Shown piece by piece: positions 20,613 through 32,217 of a stretch of DNA of 64,000 bases. A program made the translations under genes and the position numbers. Below the pieces are notes generated by a model. The model saw only the letters and a list, made by a program, of their open reading frames with translations, did not search any database and was not told where the DNA came from. The stretch is taken from positions 118,995,898 to 119,059,897 of the forward strand of contig NC_050105.1 of the NCBI RefSeq assembly GCF_902167145.1, written 5' to 3'. Position 1 is the stretch's first letter. Every line of letters begins with the position of its first letter. This DNA is from Zea mays. Its lineage: Eukaryota > Streptophyta > Magnoliopsida > Poales > Poaceae.

Positions 20613-21957
20613 TGAAAGGGAAATGTGCCCTTGGGCCATTTCTAAAGTGTTTTGGTGATTAAGTGCCCAACACATATTCTCTAAGTGTCAAATTGAGCCA
20701 AAGATTGAAGAAGTGCAAATCATGCAACAAGGTACGTTTCTAGACTTAGTACATTGATTTGGGTACTAATGTATTGTGTCTAAGTGCTAGAAACAGGAGA
20801 AAAGCAATTGGAAAATAGTTGGCTGCGTACAGCCAATTACTGCTCGGTCTGGGTGCACCGGACTGTTCGGTGGTGCACCGGACAGTGTCCGGTGCGCCAG
20901 GCCAGCATCCGGTGAACAGGCCACTCTCGGGACTCGACGACGGCGTACGACTATAATTCACCGGACTGTCCGGTGGTGCACCAGACTGTCCGATGAGTCG
21001 TTTGCGGTGAAGTCGTCGCTCTCGGGAAAAGTTCAACGGCGTACGGCTAAAATTCACCGGACTGTCCGGTGGGGCACCGGACTGTTCGGTGAGCCAACGG
21101 TCGACTCCGCAACGGTCGACAGCGAAATTGGCGGGCGACACGTGGCCCGCACCAACGGTCAGAAGTGGGCACCGGACAGTGTCCGGTGCGCCAACCGACG
21201 CCGAGGTGCAACGGTCGTCTGCACCAGAAAAGGAAGGAGATCTGCACCGGACAAGCTACAGTGGCTGTCCGGTGGCGCACCGGACTGTCTGGTGCGCCAC
21301 CCGACAGAAGGCAATCTTAGCCTTCCTTGTTGGTCTCCAACGGCTCCTAGCTGCCTTGGGGCTATAAAAGGGACCCCTAGGCAGATGGAGGAGTCACCCA
21401 AGCATACTCTAAGCATTCTAAGTCTTCCACACTCCGTCTCCATGCACTTGATCGACTGTCTTAGTGATTTGAGCTTTGTTCTAGTTGTGAACTCGTTGTG
21501 CTTCATTTTGAGCTCAAGTCTTGGCTTGTGTGCGTGTGTGTTGCTGCGGATTTGTGTGTGTTGCTTCCCCTCCCTTACTTCCGTGCTTCTTTGTGATCAT
21601 CAATTGTAAGGGCGAGAGGCTCCAAGTTGTGGAGATTCCTCGCAAACGGGAGAAAGTATAAGAAAGAAGAACACTGTGGTATTCAAGTTGATCATTGGAT
21701 CACTTGAAAGGGGTTGAGTGAAACCCTCGTCCATTGGGACGCCACAACGTGGAAGTAGGCAAGTTTTGTACTTGGCCGAACCACGGGATAAAACACTGTG
21801 TCTCAAACACTGTGTCTCTTGTGATTGCTTTTCTATGATTTCTTGTGTGTTCACAAGAGCTCGCTACTTAGCCGTACTAACACTTAACCAAGTTTTGTGG
21901 CTATTAGTTGTTGAATTTTACAGGATCACCTATTCACGCTCCCTCTAGGTGCTCTCA
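20613..21957 (+). repeat. 3' LTR of Sirevirus A
   Basis: It starts TGAAAGGGAAATGTGCCC and ends GGTGCTCTCA. It lacks the MITE of the 5' LTR and has a different arrangement of GGACTGTCC-containing repeats, including an extra segment of about 78 bp near 20993-21070. Confidence 0.92.
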
Positions 21958-21962
21958 ATTTT

Positions 21963-23395
21963 GCCTATAATTTCTTATTCAAACCGATTCTTTCATCACT
22001 ATTTTCATACACAGGAAACTCTACCATACTAAACCATACGCACCTAGTTATAAATACACCCAGAGAGTTACCCTCTCCCTCCCCACACCCTCGGCACGGT
22101 GAGCCAAGGCAAACCCCCCCAGACCCACTCGATACCTCGCTCTTGCACTACAGTTCTAGTGTTAATTCACCTCCAATATACCCTTTCGGTAAGCATCTCT
22201 ACTCCGTCAACATGAACTCTACTCAAAACTATATTCACCTATCCACCACCATTCATGACCACTATATTAAATATTTTTTGATAAACTTGCTGGTTTGTAT
22301 GTTTGCTTGTTCATGCTGTGTAGTTACCAGAGCGTTCGTGACGTCCCGTGAAGGCCAGTTTCACGAGTCTACACCAGATGATTCCGCAAGCTCTCACCCT
22401 TTCACCAGTTAAAGCACGACAAGCTCACTGAATCCCTTTGATGCATAAATTACCTATGTTTTCAAACACATCCCTCAGCCTATTATTTTATGCATTATAT
22501 GATTTTGCTACTAAGAGACATGCTAATATGGCCAGCCAACCTTAGAATTTTGCCACAATTTATATTGATTTGCTCTTATTAAGGATGACTGTCCATATAT
22601 TTTACGTTGTGGATATCAAAACTTGGGTTGTGATGTTACAATAATTTTTGCAAGTCCTTCAACTATAATAAAATTAACATGCTAAGAAATACAATGATGA
22701 TATGGTAGTCTTGAGTTGGGTTGTGATGTTACAATCATCTGTCGAATGACTTTGTCTTCTACGTGCTTGCCAAACCAATCGGATATTATCCTATTTCAAC
22801 ATTGGATAATCCACAATCAAATATCAGATGCTCCATATCCGTCATATTTTGGTGATACCATATGCTATTCCGCATCCGCACATAGTTCAGATTTAGAGTA
22901 TCCATATCCACATGGATACATAAACTCCTATACCATATCCGTATAATTAGGATTCAGATCGGATAGAATAATTATGCACACCACTTGCACCCCTAGAAGA
23001 GGTGATATGGGCCTTGCAAACTTTGGCATATGAGGATCATACCTTGTGGGTAAGGATGTAAAATAACTATAGAATGTCTAAACTGATATATCATTCGTGC
23101 TGTTAAGAGGGACTTAAATCTTTATTTTTTATATGGAATATGAAATGGTTTATGGACCATGATGGTCATGATGATAGAAATAATAAATGATTATTACTCA
23201 ATAATAATGATTACAATCAAGATGGTTTTGCAAACACTATATTATTAATTGAACATGACTAACTAATATGCTAATGCTTGAACTTGTCCACCGCATAAAG
23301 CCTTCATATGCATTATTTAGTTGTCGCTTGCTGATTTTCAAACATATACTTAGGAGGAGGTGATGCTATGGAATCAGAAGGCTACCAGGAATTGA
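21963..23395. other. no gene; probable remnant of an old LTR
   Basis: The first 700 bp look LTR-like: a TATA box near 22051, a CT-rich leader, then AT-rich sequence ending TTGGGTTGTGATGTTACA near 22640. The block TTGGGTTGTGATGTTACAAT recurs at about 22716. The rest to 23395 is AT-rich with no convincing frame. This is probably the continuation of the relic before 12575. It has diverged too far to name. Confidence 0.4.
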
Positions 23396-23400
23396 AGGAG

Positions 23401-23773
23401 TGTCAGCAACCCTGCAACAGCTGATCGAGAGGAGGAGGAAGAGAAGACAGCGGTAGCAGAAAAAGGGAAGAGCGCAAAGACTGATGGTGGGCTGCGAAGA
23501 AGCAAGAGAACACCACGGCCCAACAACAAGTTCACAGGGCAGGAGTGGGTTAAGTGATTCAGGCCCATGTGGTCTTGTAATGGGATGTAAATAAGGGAGA
23601 CGTGGAAAGGGAGAGGAGATTGAACACGGAACCCTGGAACCGGCTGCGTCCGGCAGATTGGCGGCGTGCCGTCGTGTACGAACTCCAACTATACCATACT
23701 CCAGAAATCTTCGTGAGAGGAAGTCGAGCGCCGTGAGCGGTGCTCAACTCATCCGCTCATCGGGGTTCTAACA
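23401..23773 (+). repeat. 5' LTR of the chromovirus
   Basis: Starts TGTCAGCAACCCTGC and ends GGGGTTCTAACA. Confidence 0.92.
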
Positions 23774-23774
23774 T

Positions 23775-23788
23775 TTGGTATTCGGAGC
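23775..23788 (+). other. primer-binding site of the chromovirus
   Basis: TTGGTATTCGGAGC directly follows the 5' LTR and resembles the initiator-Met-tRNA site TGGTATCAGAGC with changes in the middle. Confidence 0.55.
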
Positions 23789-23832
23789 TGAGACTGGAGC
23801 ACTCGCACGGCTACTTCACCAGGTCTCAAGCC

Positions 23833-25260
23833 ATGGCGCCGTCGCGGGTGGAGGATCCGATGGCGCAACTGTTGGCTAAGATCGAGGAGGGTAACAAGGA
23901 AACACACCAGCGCATGGAGGTAATGCAAGCATCCATGGTGACGGTTGAAACAACGGTCAAAGGGTTGATGAAGGAGCAAGGTGAACTTCGCCGATGGCGG
24001 CCAGAGGTCGAGACGAAGGTGTCGGAAGTTGCAGAAGCCCTGAAGACAATCCAAGCTAAGATTGATCAATTTGGGAAAGGGGTGGCAACCGAAGCGCATC
24101 GGGAAGGAATTCCAGCAACTGATGGTGCGTCGATCTCTGTTCAACGGGAGATCCCGTCGACTGAAGCGACGCACGGGCAACTTCGCCAACGCTTTGCTGA
24201 AAATCACCGGAGACCGGGTGTTGTTACGGATAATTTCCAGACACCCGCTCCGGTCGAAGGTATGAAAATTCCCCCGGAACACATGTCTAATTTCTTCGAT
24301 TGGGGTTCGATGGGGAGAAATTCGATGGCCGAATGGTCTCAAATGTCTGGACCACCTATGCCTAACATGAACTTTTCGGTGTTTGATGGAACCAACCCTA
24401 AACTGTGGAAGCACAGGTGTGAAACTTATTTTGAGTTTTACGCGGTACCTGTGGAAAGATGGGTGAAATTAGCTACCATGTATTTTGAGGGATCTGCTGT
24501 TTTCTGGGTTCAATCCATGGAAGGTAGAATTAGAGAAATGGGGTGGGAAACATTGTGTACAGCTCTTAGTGCTAGATTTGGTAGAGATCAGCATAACCTA
24601 CTCATTCGTCAATTCTACCATATCCATCAGACTAGTTCAGTAGCTGAATATGTAGAGAATTTTGATCAACTCATGCATCAGTTGTTAGCTCATGAAAACA
24701 ACTTGACTTCAACCATGATCACTGCGAGATTTGTGGATGGGTTGAAAGACGAAATTAAAACTGTTGTAATCATTCAACGCCCACCCGATTTGGATACTGC
24801 TTGCTCTTTGGCAATGTTGCAGGAGGACGTGCTGCAGCACACAAGACACCGGGAGATCAAGCGATCAGACTTCAGCAATTTTTCTCGAACACAGACGAAG
24901 TCTACACCAATGCCATTGCCTTTACCCCCATTTCCTGTGACTCGAGTCAGTGGAGCAACAGAAGAGCGTAGAAGTCAGCAACAACATCAGAACAAGGGAG
25001 AAGATAGCAAACTATCAACTCTGAGGGCTTATCGAAGGGCTAAGGGTCTGTGTTTCAAGTGTGGGGAGCGCTGGAGTCATTCACACCGTTGTTCCACCGC
25101 TGTTCCATTACATGTGGTGGAGGAGATGTGGGAGCTGGCCACAAAAGAGGAAGATATTGCTGAAGGAACTGAAGAAAACAATGGAGGTGGTATTGAGCAG
25201 AGTCCAGATAGCATTCATGCAATATCTACGGCTGCAGTTGATGGCAGTGAAGGTATTTAG
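23833..25260 (+). CDS. gag: chromovirus gag region, ends at an in-frame TAG
   Basis: The best start is the ATG at 23833 (MAPSRVEDPMAQLL); the frame is open further upstream into the LTR but without an ATG. A coiled-coil-like N-terminus (about 10-75) precedes the gypsy capsid region (about 180-340, including FDGTNPKLWKHRCETYFEFY) and a zinc knuckle CFKCGERWSHSHRC near 415. TAG at 25258-25260 stops the frame at 475 aa, and pol continues in the same frame. The stop is therefore more likely a mutated Gln codon in a single gag-pol ORF than a natural boundary. Confidence 0.8.
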   Translation: MAPSRVEDPMAQLLAKIEEGNKETHQRMEVMQASMVTVETTVKGLMKEQGELRRWRPEVETKVSEVAEALKTIQAKIDQFGKGVATEAHREGIPATDGASISVQREIPSTEATHGQLRQRFAENHRRPGVVTDNFQTPAPVEGMKIPPEHMSNFFDWGSMGRNSMAEWSQMSGPPMPNMNFSVFDGTNPKLWKHRCETYFEFYAVPVERWVKLATMYFEGSAVFWVQSMEGRIREMGWETLCTALSARFGRDQHNLLIRQFYHIHQTSSVAEYVENFDQLMHQLLAHENNLTSTMITARFVDGLKDEIKTVVIIQRPPDLDTACSLAMLQEDVLQHTRHREIKRSDFSNFSRTQTKSTPMPLPLPPFPVTRVSGATEERRSQQQHQNKGEDSKLSTLRAYRRAKGLCFKCGERWSHSHRCSTAVPLHVVEEMWELATKEEDIAEGTEENNGGGIEQSPDSIHAISTAAVDGSEGI

Positions 25261-28200
25261 ACTATTCGATTGTGGGCTTCAGTGCATTGTCAACAAGTTT
25301 TAGTGCTGGTGGATTCGAGCAGCACTGCTAGTTTTCTTGGAAGTCATCTCATGGGAATCATGCCAGAAGTGCAATTGCTCAGCAAACCACTGAAAATAAG
25401 GGTGGCAGATGGAAGAGTTCTATTGAGCAAATACTTTGTTCCGGATTGCAAATGGCTATGTGGAGGTCTGACTTTCTCTACGCATTTTAAAATAATTCCT
25501 CTGGGGGGTTATGATATCATACTAGGCATGGATTGGTTGGAACGTCATAGTCCAATGTCTGTACACTGGGCAGAAAAGTGGTTGGAATTTGAGTATGGAC
25601 AGAGAAAGGTCCAGTTGCAAGGGGTGCAACCCAGAATTCAGACATGTTACAGTCTCAAGTGTGGTCAGTTGGACTCTATGATCAAGCAGGAAGCAGTAGA
25701 GCAGTTGTTGATACTGAAGAACGTGGAAAAGGGTGAAGTTACTGCTGCACTGGTGCCGAAACCAATACAACAGTTGATCGATCAATATCAGCACCTTTTC
25801 TTGAAACCTGAAGGTTTACCTCCTCGAAGACCAGTGGACCATGCCATTGATTTACTACCTGGTGCCCAACCATTTCGGTTGAGACCTTATAGATATACTC
25901 CACAACAGAAAGATGAAATTGAAAAGCAAGTTCGGGAAATGTTATCTAGTGGAGTAATCCAACAAAGCTCTAGTCCTTTTGCATCACCCATCCTGTTAGT
26001 TAAAAAAAAGATGGTGAGTGGCGTCTATGTGTTGATTACAGGAAGTTAAATGCCCACACTGTCAAAAATAGGTATCCACTGCCTATCTTTGATGAGATAA
26101 TTGATGAGCTGACGGGAGCATCTATTTTCACCAAACTGGATCATCGTTCGGGTTATCACCAGATACACATCAAGGAGGGTGATGAATACAAAACTGCGTT
26201 TCAAACGCACCACGGGCATTTTGAATATAAGGTTGTGCCCTTTGGACTCACAGGAGCCCCAGCCACATTTCAAAATTTTATGAATCAGCTACTTGCTCCA
26301 TTACTACGGAGGTGTGTTGTCGTATTTCTGGATGACGTCCTGGTGTATAGTGCTACCCTGGAAGATCATGTAAGGCATTTGAAACAAGTCTTGGAACTGC
26401 TCCAACAACATCAATTACATCTGAAACAGTCGAAATGTTTGTTTGCCCAGAAGAGGCTGGAATTTCTTGGACATGTGATTAGTGCTAAAGGCATATCAAC
26501 CGATCCTAAGAAGGTGACAGTAATTTCACAATGGCCTACCCCTACCTCAGTTAAAGAAGTTCGAAGTTTCTTAGGCATGGTTGGGTATTACAGAAAGTTC
26601 GTGGCACATTTTGGAATTATTAGCAAACCTCTCACCAGCCTGCTGAAAAAAGAATATATTTGCTTGGACTGAATTGGCAGACCAATCATTTCGAGCTCTG
26701 AAAACAGCCTTAACACAGACTCCAGTATTAGCTATACCTAATTTTGCCAAGCCTTTTACCATTGAAACTGATGCAAGTGGGGGAGGAGTTGGTGCTGTCT
26801 TACAGCAGGACAGACATCCAGTGGCATTTATTAGTCGAGCACTGGGTCCAAAGAATCTGGGTTTATCTACCTATGAAAAAGAGTGTTTAGCTATTCTCTT
26901 TGCGATAGAACAATGGCGTCCCTATTTACAGCATGGTGAATTCATCATCAAGACCGATCATCAGAGCTTAACTCATCTCGATGATCAGAGATTGTCCACC
27001 ACCTGGCAACAGAGAGCGTTGACTAAGCTGCTTGGGTTGCAGTTTAAAATTCAGTATCGACAGGGTAGTGACAACAAGGTAGCTGATGCTCTGTCTCGAC
27101 GGCCAGACATGAATCAAGATTCAGTAACCATGCAGCTGAATGGGTTGTATGTGTCTTCTATAACACCTAGCTGGTTACGACAAGTTACTCAGGGATATAT
27201 GCAGGATTCAACTGCCCAGAAACTAATAGAGAGTTTGACCACTGGTGCAAAACGGGAACATTATACCTTAACTCAAGGAGTCATCCGTTTCAAGGGTAGG
27301 ATTTTGCTGGGAGAAAACAAGGAATTACACCAGATGGTTATGTCAGCGCTACATGATAGTGCTGTTGGGGGTCATTCTGGCTTTCCTGTGACTTATCGGA
27401 GGATCAAAAGTAGCTTTGCATGGCCGGGCATGAAGCAACACATCCGTGAATTTGTGAGTGGTTGTCAGATTTGTCAACAGGCAAAACCAGAGAGGGTCAA
27501 ATACCCAGGACTGCTTTTGCCATTACCTATTCCTGAACAAGCTTGGCAAACAGTGACCATGGATTTTATATCAGGGCTTCCTCCATCCAGCAAGGGTAAC
27601 TGTATTTTGGTTGTAGTAGACAAGTTTTCCAAATACGCTCACTTCCTAGTGTTGAAGCATCCTTTCACTGCTCTGACAGTTGCAAAAGTTTTCCTGTCCG
27701 AAGTATATAAATTGCATGGATTGCCTATGAACATTATATCTGATCGTGATCCCATTTTCACCAGTCGGCTCTGGCAAGAACTATTCAAGTTGACAGGTAC
27801 TCAGTTATGGCTTAGCAGTTCCTATCATCCCCAGTCTGATGGACAGACGGAGAGGGTGAATCATTGTCTTGAAACATATCTCCGTTGCTTTGTTCAGTCG
27901 TGTCCACGACAATGGCCAATGTGGTTGCCTCTCGCGGAGTTTTGGTATAACACCTGCTACCATTCTTCATTGGGCAAATCTCCTTTTCTGGTACTATATG
28001 GTCACTCACCATCACAATTGGGCCTGATATCGACTGCTCAGTGTACCATTCCGGATCTTCAACAGTATTTGAAGGACCGTCAACTCATGTTACAACAGGT
28101 GTGCATGCACCTACAACGTGCTCAGGAGCGTATGAAAAAGCAAGCAGATCAAGGACGCACTGAACGTCAGTTTGCTGTAGGTGACAGTGTGTTCCTCAAG

Positions 28201-28770
28201 CTCCAGCCTTATTGTCAATCATCGGTCACTGAAAGATTGAACCAGAAATTGTCATTTCGATTTTTCGGTCCTTACACCATTACCAGACAGATTAACCCGG
28301 TCACATATGAACTGCAATTACCAACTGGGAGTTCTATACATCCAATTTTCCATGTGTCACAACTGAAAGCCGCGGTGAAACCCTATACTCCGATCAGTTC
28401 GGTTCTACCTGACTTTACTCATGATCTCCAGGTTCCTACGGCTATTCTGGACAGCAGGTTGAACCGTCAGGCAGGCAAGGTGAGAACGCAGCTGTTGATC
28501 AAATGGAGCAACTGGCCTCCGTCGTTGGCCACCTGGGAAGACGAAGGAGATATCAGGCGGCGTTTTCCTTTTGCTCCAGCTTGGGGACAAGCTGGTTTTA
28601 AAGGGAGGGAAAATGTCAGCAACCCTGCAACAGCTGATCGAGAGGAGGAGGAAGAGAAGACAGCGGTAGCAGAAAAAGGGAAGAGCGCAAAGACTGATGG
28701 TGGGCTGCGAAGAAGCAAGAGAACACCACGGCCCAACAACAAGTTCACAGGGCAGGAGTGGGTTAAGTGA
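25261..28770 (+). pseudogene. pol: chromovirus pol with chromodomain, two frameshifts
   Basis: Protease has LVDSSSTASF near 25310, where the usual DSG is DSS. RT begins near 25900. A one-base loss in the A-run at 26002-26009 shifts the frame. RT continues through FLDDVLVYS near 26335. A one-base gain near 26650 shifts it again. From 26674 one open frame carries RNase H (TDASGGGVGAVL), the integrase zinc module (HDSAVGGHSG ... CQICQQAK), the core (MDFISGLP, SDRDPIF, DGQTERVN), then a chromodomain-like C-terminus (LLIKWSNWPPSLATWED, near 28500). The stop at 28768-28770 is about 155 bp inside the 3' LTR. Chromodomains of this class steer integration to chromatin marks. Confidence 0.88.
28600..28613 (+). 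other. polypurine tract of the chromovirus
   Basis: AAAGGGAGGGAAAA immediately before the 3' LTR. It is also coding, since the pol frame runs through it. Confidence 0.8.
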
Positions 28771-28986
28771 TTCAGGCCCATGTGGTCTTGTAATGGGATG
28801 TAAATAAGGGAGACGTGGAAAGGGAGAGGAGATTGAACACGGAACCCTGGAACCGGCTGCGTCCGGCAGATTGGCGGCGTGCCGTCGTGTACGAACTCCA
28901 ACTATACCATACTCCAGAAATCTTCGTGAGAGGAAGTCGAGCGCCGGGAGCGGTGCTCAACTCATCCGCTCATCGGGGTTCTAACA
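28614..28986 (+). repeat. 3' LTR of the chromovirus
   Basis: 373 bp, same ends as the 5' LTR, followed by the TSD AGGAG. Its first ~157 bp are translated as the acidic, charged tail of pol. Confidence 0.92.
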
Positions 28987-28991
28987 AGGAG

Positions 28992-29433
28992 TGCCTATCG
29001 AGATGGAGATCTACAATGAGAGTTTAGTTTTGCTGAGTTTTGATAGACCTTTGTTTCTTTCTATGTAAATTTTTATATGTTTTTGTAACCGTCTCTTGTT
29101 ATTCACTATCCGCTCTTGTTATTCACTATCCGTCTGATTGGATGATTGCACCCACGCGTACAATCTCGCGCGAGCCTGTCTGATCGCGTACGTTCGTTTT
29201 GGGCGTACGTGTGGATGCAACCAATATAACTTATTTTGCGTCTGTTCATGCAGTCTGCGCTTCACACGTGCAGGCAACCAAACACAAACTCAGATAAAGT
29301 CAACGCACGTGGTGACGCGGGACGAGACAGTGCAGCTAACCAATCACATGGTATAACTTCACTGTATGTATGGATTTTAATTCCGGATTGCATTCGGTTT
29401 TGTTCTTAGAACTAGGCGCGACAACATATAATC
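28992..29433. other. no recognisable gene
   Basis: Flanking DNA of the chromovirus. It has a small direct repeat (CTCTTGTTATTCACTATCCG at about 29094 and 29112), ACGCACGTGG/CACACGTG-type words, and no credible open frame. Confidence 0.4.
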
Positions 29434-29900
29434 TATTATTTCCACATCACACGACTCAAAAAAATAATCTTTAGAGTGGAACCGGAACCAGTGGTTTCTT
29501 TGAAGCACCCTAAAAAAAAAACTACGTGAGTTCCCAAAACAATCGTCGCAGCAAGGCAGCGCAAAAACCATTTATGCCAGCAAAAAGTGTGGTGCACGTG
29601 TGATTGTGTAATGGACATCTATGCCAGCTGTATGTACGATTGAGCGACCAATGCATAAAAGAGAGCAGGAGCGCGTCTATTTGACAAGCAACAGATGGCA
29701 CAGAGAGCCGCCGAGATGAGAACTTGAGAAGTCAGGTGACTACGGTCTCGTGAGGGAGAGTGAGGGAGGACGCAGTTTGTACTCTGCTGCGTGCTTTCCG
29801 TATATCATGGGATTGGAAGACACCGGATTTCTATCTTGGATCTACGACACCAGGAGAAATGGCTGACCATCCTAATCCGGAGTCCTGTTTTAGGAGGTCA
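29434..29900 (+). repeat. copy B of the duplicated unique segment, uninterrupted
   Basis: Homologue of 4083-4391 plus 9190-9490, without the MITE and without the copia element. It preserves both empty sites. The TATA-like motif is near 29655 and the shared ATGGGATTGGAAGACACCGG begins at 29807. After that ATG the two copies drift by indels. Confidence 0.65.
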
Positions 29901-30084
29901 TTGAGATCCCAGTACCACAGAATTCATTGTTGCATCAACCGCGTATGAGGTGTCGTGTTTCTTCACATCAAAATGACGTTGTCCTCTATCCTGGTTTTGA
30001 TTCTGTCCGATCCAAGATGGTAAACTGTGCCAATGAACTCATGGAGCGTACTTCCAGCCAAATAGACGCTGTTCGTGACTTTTT
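29901..30084. other. short unassigned segment left of the gypsy LTR
   Basis: An open plus-strand frame here reads with normal-looking composition (about 29927-30084) and is cut off by the LTR at 30085. I cannot assign it. It could be the remainder of a truncated gene belonging with copy B. Confidence 0.3.
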
Positions 30085-30743
30085 GGGCGCCAATCACTGC
30101 GTGAGAACTTGCGGCGGTGCTCTAAGCACAGACGCGGACGGTCCACGGCCAGGGACCGGACGGTCCGCGACCTAGGGCAGAGCTAGGGTTTCCTGCCTGA
30201 CGGGCCGGATGGTCCGCGCCTACAGGCCGGACGGTCCGCGCGTGCGTAGTGGCGGCGAAAGTCACCGGCAGCGTCTGGATCTCGCTCCTGGGAGATACCC
30301 GCCAGGGAGGAGAGATCCTAGGTGTTGTCTAGGCTCGGCAGGCCGACCTAGACTCCTCTAATCGACGTAGAGTCGAAGAGAAGCGGAGAATTTGGGGATT
30401 AGAAGGTTAAACTAGAACTAGACTAGAACTATTCCTAAATGTATAAGAAATAAATGCGAGATAAATTGATTATTGATTCGATTGATGATGCTTAATCGAC
30501 TGTAATCCTCTGTATTTATAGAGGAGGGGGGCTGGACCCGTTACAAATAGATTTCCCGAGCTAATTCTGCGAATCTAGCCAACAACTGTAGCAAGAAACT
30601 CGGAACCCTAATTGGTTCTGCGCGCGCGCGGGCAGTCCGGACCACCAGCGCGGACAGTCCGGACCACCGACACGGACCGTCCGGACCGCGGATCGTCCGA
30701 CCCCAGGGCCGGACCGTTTGGCTGCTCATTTTGGTGCTCAACA
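30085..30743 (-). repeat. 3' LTR of the Tat-like gypsy element
   Basis: 659 bp. GGACGGTCC/GGACCGTCC palindromes cluster at both ends (about 30135-30240 and 30640-30720). It has more palindrome copies than the other LTR. Confidence 0.85.
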
Positions 30744-30758
30744 TATGCCCCCTGCCTT
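30744..30758 (-). other. polypurine tract of the Tat-like gypsy element
   Basis: On the minus strand AAGGCAGGGGGCATA abuts the 3' LTR. Confidence 0.6.
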
Positions 30759-30814
30759 TTGGTGGAGCTGAGCGAACCAAAAGCAACTAATTTGATGTGA
30801 TTATATCGGTTTTC

Positions 30815-31934
30815 TTAAGCATCTTGCCACATACTAGGATGATACTGCTTGAGGAAACACTCATTCAAAGCTTTGGGCAAATCTTTGCCTTGTAATGTTT
30901 GCAATAAATAGGCGTTACCAGATATTACCTGTTTGACTTTGTATGGACCCTCCCAGCTTGGCGACCACTTTCCAAACTTTCGGTCTTTGTTTTTTAAAGG
31001 TAGGATAGTCTTCCACACCAGGTCCCCTACCTGAAATGACTTAGCTTTGACCTTCTTGTTGTAGCCTTGGCTACCATGATCTTGTCCTTTTCTATTTCTC
31101 CTAAGGCTGCCATACTTTTATCGATCACCTCATCAATATTGTCCATCATCAATTTATAATAATCACCGACAATTAAGTCATTTTGCCTGGCGATCCTGAC
31201 AGCATTTAAACTTATCTTCACGGGTAAAACTGCCCATAGACAAGCTCAAATGGAGAAACCTTAGTAGCATGGTGTTTAGATATTCTGTGAGCCCACAAAG
31301 CTTCGGACAAAATCTTATGCCAATGCTTAGGATTATCAGATAACTTCTTTTTTATCAAGTTAATCAATGTTCTATTACTATACTCGGTTTATCCATTGGC
31401 CTGAGCATAATACGGAGATGAATTGAGCAATTTAATTCTATATAATTCAGCAAACTCATGTACCTCCTTTGACATAAAAGAAGCCCCTTGATCTATAGTC
31501 AAAGTCTGGGGAATGCCGAACCTATGAATAATATGTTCAGTTATGAACTGAATTACCTCTCTGCGTGTCATGTTCTTCAGAGCAACGACTTCAGTCCATT
31601 TGGTAAAGTAGTCAGTGGCAACTAACACGAATCGGTGCCCTTTTGATGATGAAGGATGAATCTCTCCTATAAAGTCCAATCCCCATCCTCTGAAAGGCCA
31701 AGGCTTGATGATAGGATGCAATTCGGCTACAGGGACCAACTATAAGTCGCTGAATTTTTGGCATACTTGGCATCCTTTGTAGTACTTGGAACAATCAGCT
31801 ATCATGTTAGGCCAATAGAAGCCAGACCTTCGCAACAACCACTTCATCTTTGGAGCCGATTGATGGGTACCACAAATCCCTTCATGTACTTTGGCCATGG
31901 CTAATATAGCATCACCTGGGCTGGGCCCAAGCAT
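30815..31934 (-). pseudogene. integrase of the Tat-like gypsy element, broken
   Basis: Reading leftward from 31934: zinc module (HEGICGTHQSAPKM ... CQVCQKF), then a TAG where the frame enters the core, then the core with LDFIGEI and TIDQGASF (31739-31389). A stretch with frame changes (about 31380-31020) follows, and then the C-terminal part ending in WEGPYKVKQV and a basic tail (31018-30815). The core region ends near YYAQANG, and the usual continuation with the catalytic Glu falls at a frame break. Confidence 0.75.
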
Positions 31935-32217
31935 TTAAGCAGGACGTTGTTGACCGTTCGGCGGTAGAGTTCATCACTTATTAAAACATATTTGAAAGCT
32001 GTACGCTGAATGTTCTTATCCGTCCTAACACTGGTATTTCACAAATAATTAACTATGGGTGTCCTCCAATCACTTGCATCGGCTTCATTACCAGCCGAAT
32101 CAATTAGGAGAACTTTCCTGGTAACTCCGGATGGTCCGGAGCCTTCACTCGGACAGTCCGCGACATGGGAATTGGCCTTGTACCGGTTATCAGATTTTCG
32201 GTGTTGTGAAATTTCCC

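Larger units (their letters stand above)
12580..21957 (+). mobile_element. Sirevirus copia retrotransposon A (Opie/Ji type), full length, defective
   Basis: The element is 9378 bp and is flanked by a perfect TSD, ATTTT, at 12575-12579 and 21958-21962. The 5' LTR is 1575 bp because it carries a 322-bp MITE. The 3' LTR is 1345 bp. The PBS matches initiator Met tRNA and the PPT is AAAAAGGGGGAGA. Gag is intact; pol has at least eight breaks. The LTRs also differ in copy number of the palindrome-containing repeats, so length alone is a poor age clock. Opie versus Ji cannot be settled here. Confidence 0.92.
23401..28986 (+). mobile_element. Ty3/gypsy chromovirus, Reina-like, full length with few mutations
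   Basis: The element is 5586 bp with two 373-bp LTRs (23401-23773 and 28614-28986). By eye they differ at one base (GCCGTGAG versus GCCGGGAG). A perfect TSD, AGGAG, is at 23396-23400 and 28987-28991. The interior has gag, protease, RT, RNase H, integrase and a C-terminal chromodomain in gypsy order. Small size, short LTRs and a chromodomain fit the Reina clade. It carries one stop and two frameshifts. Confidence 0.9.
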
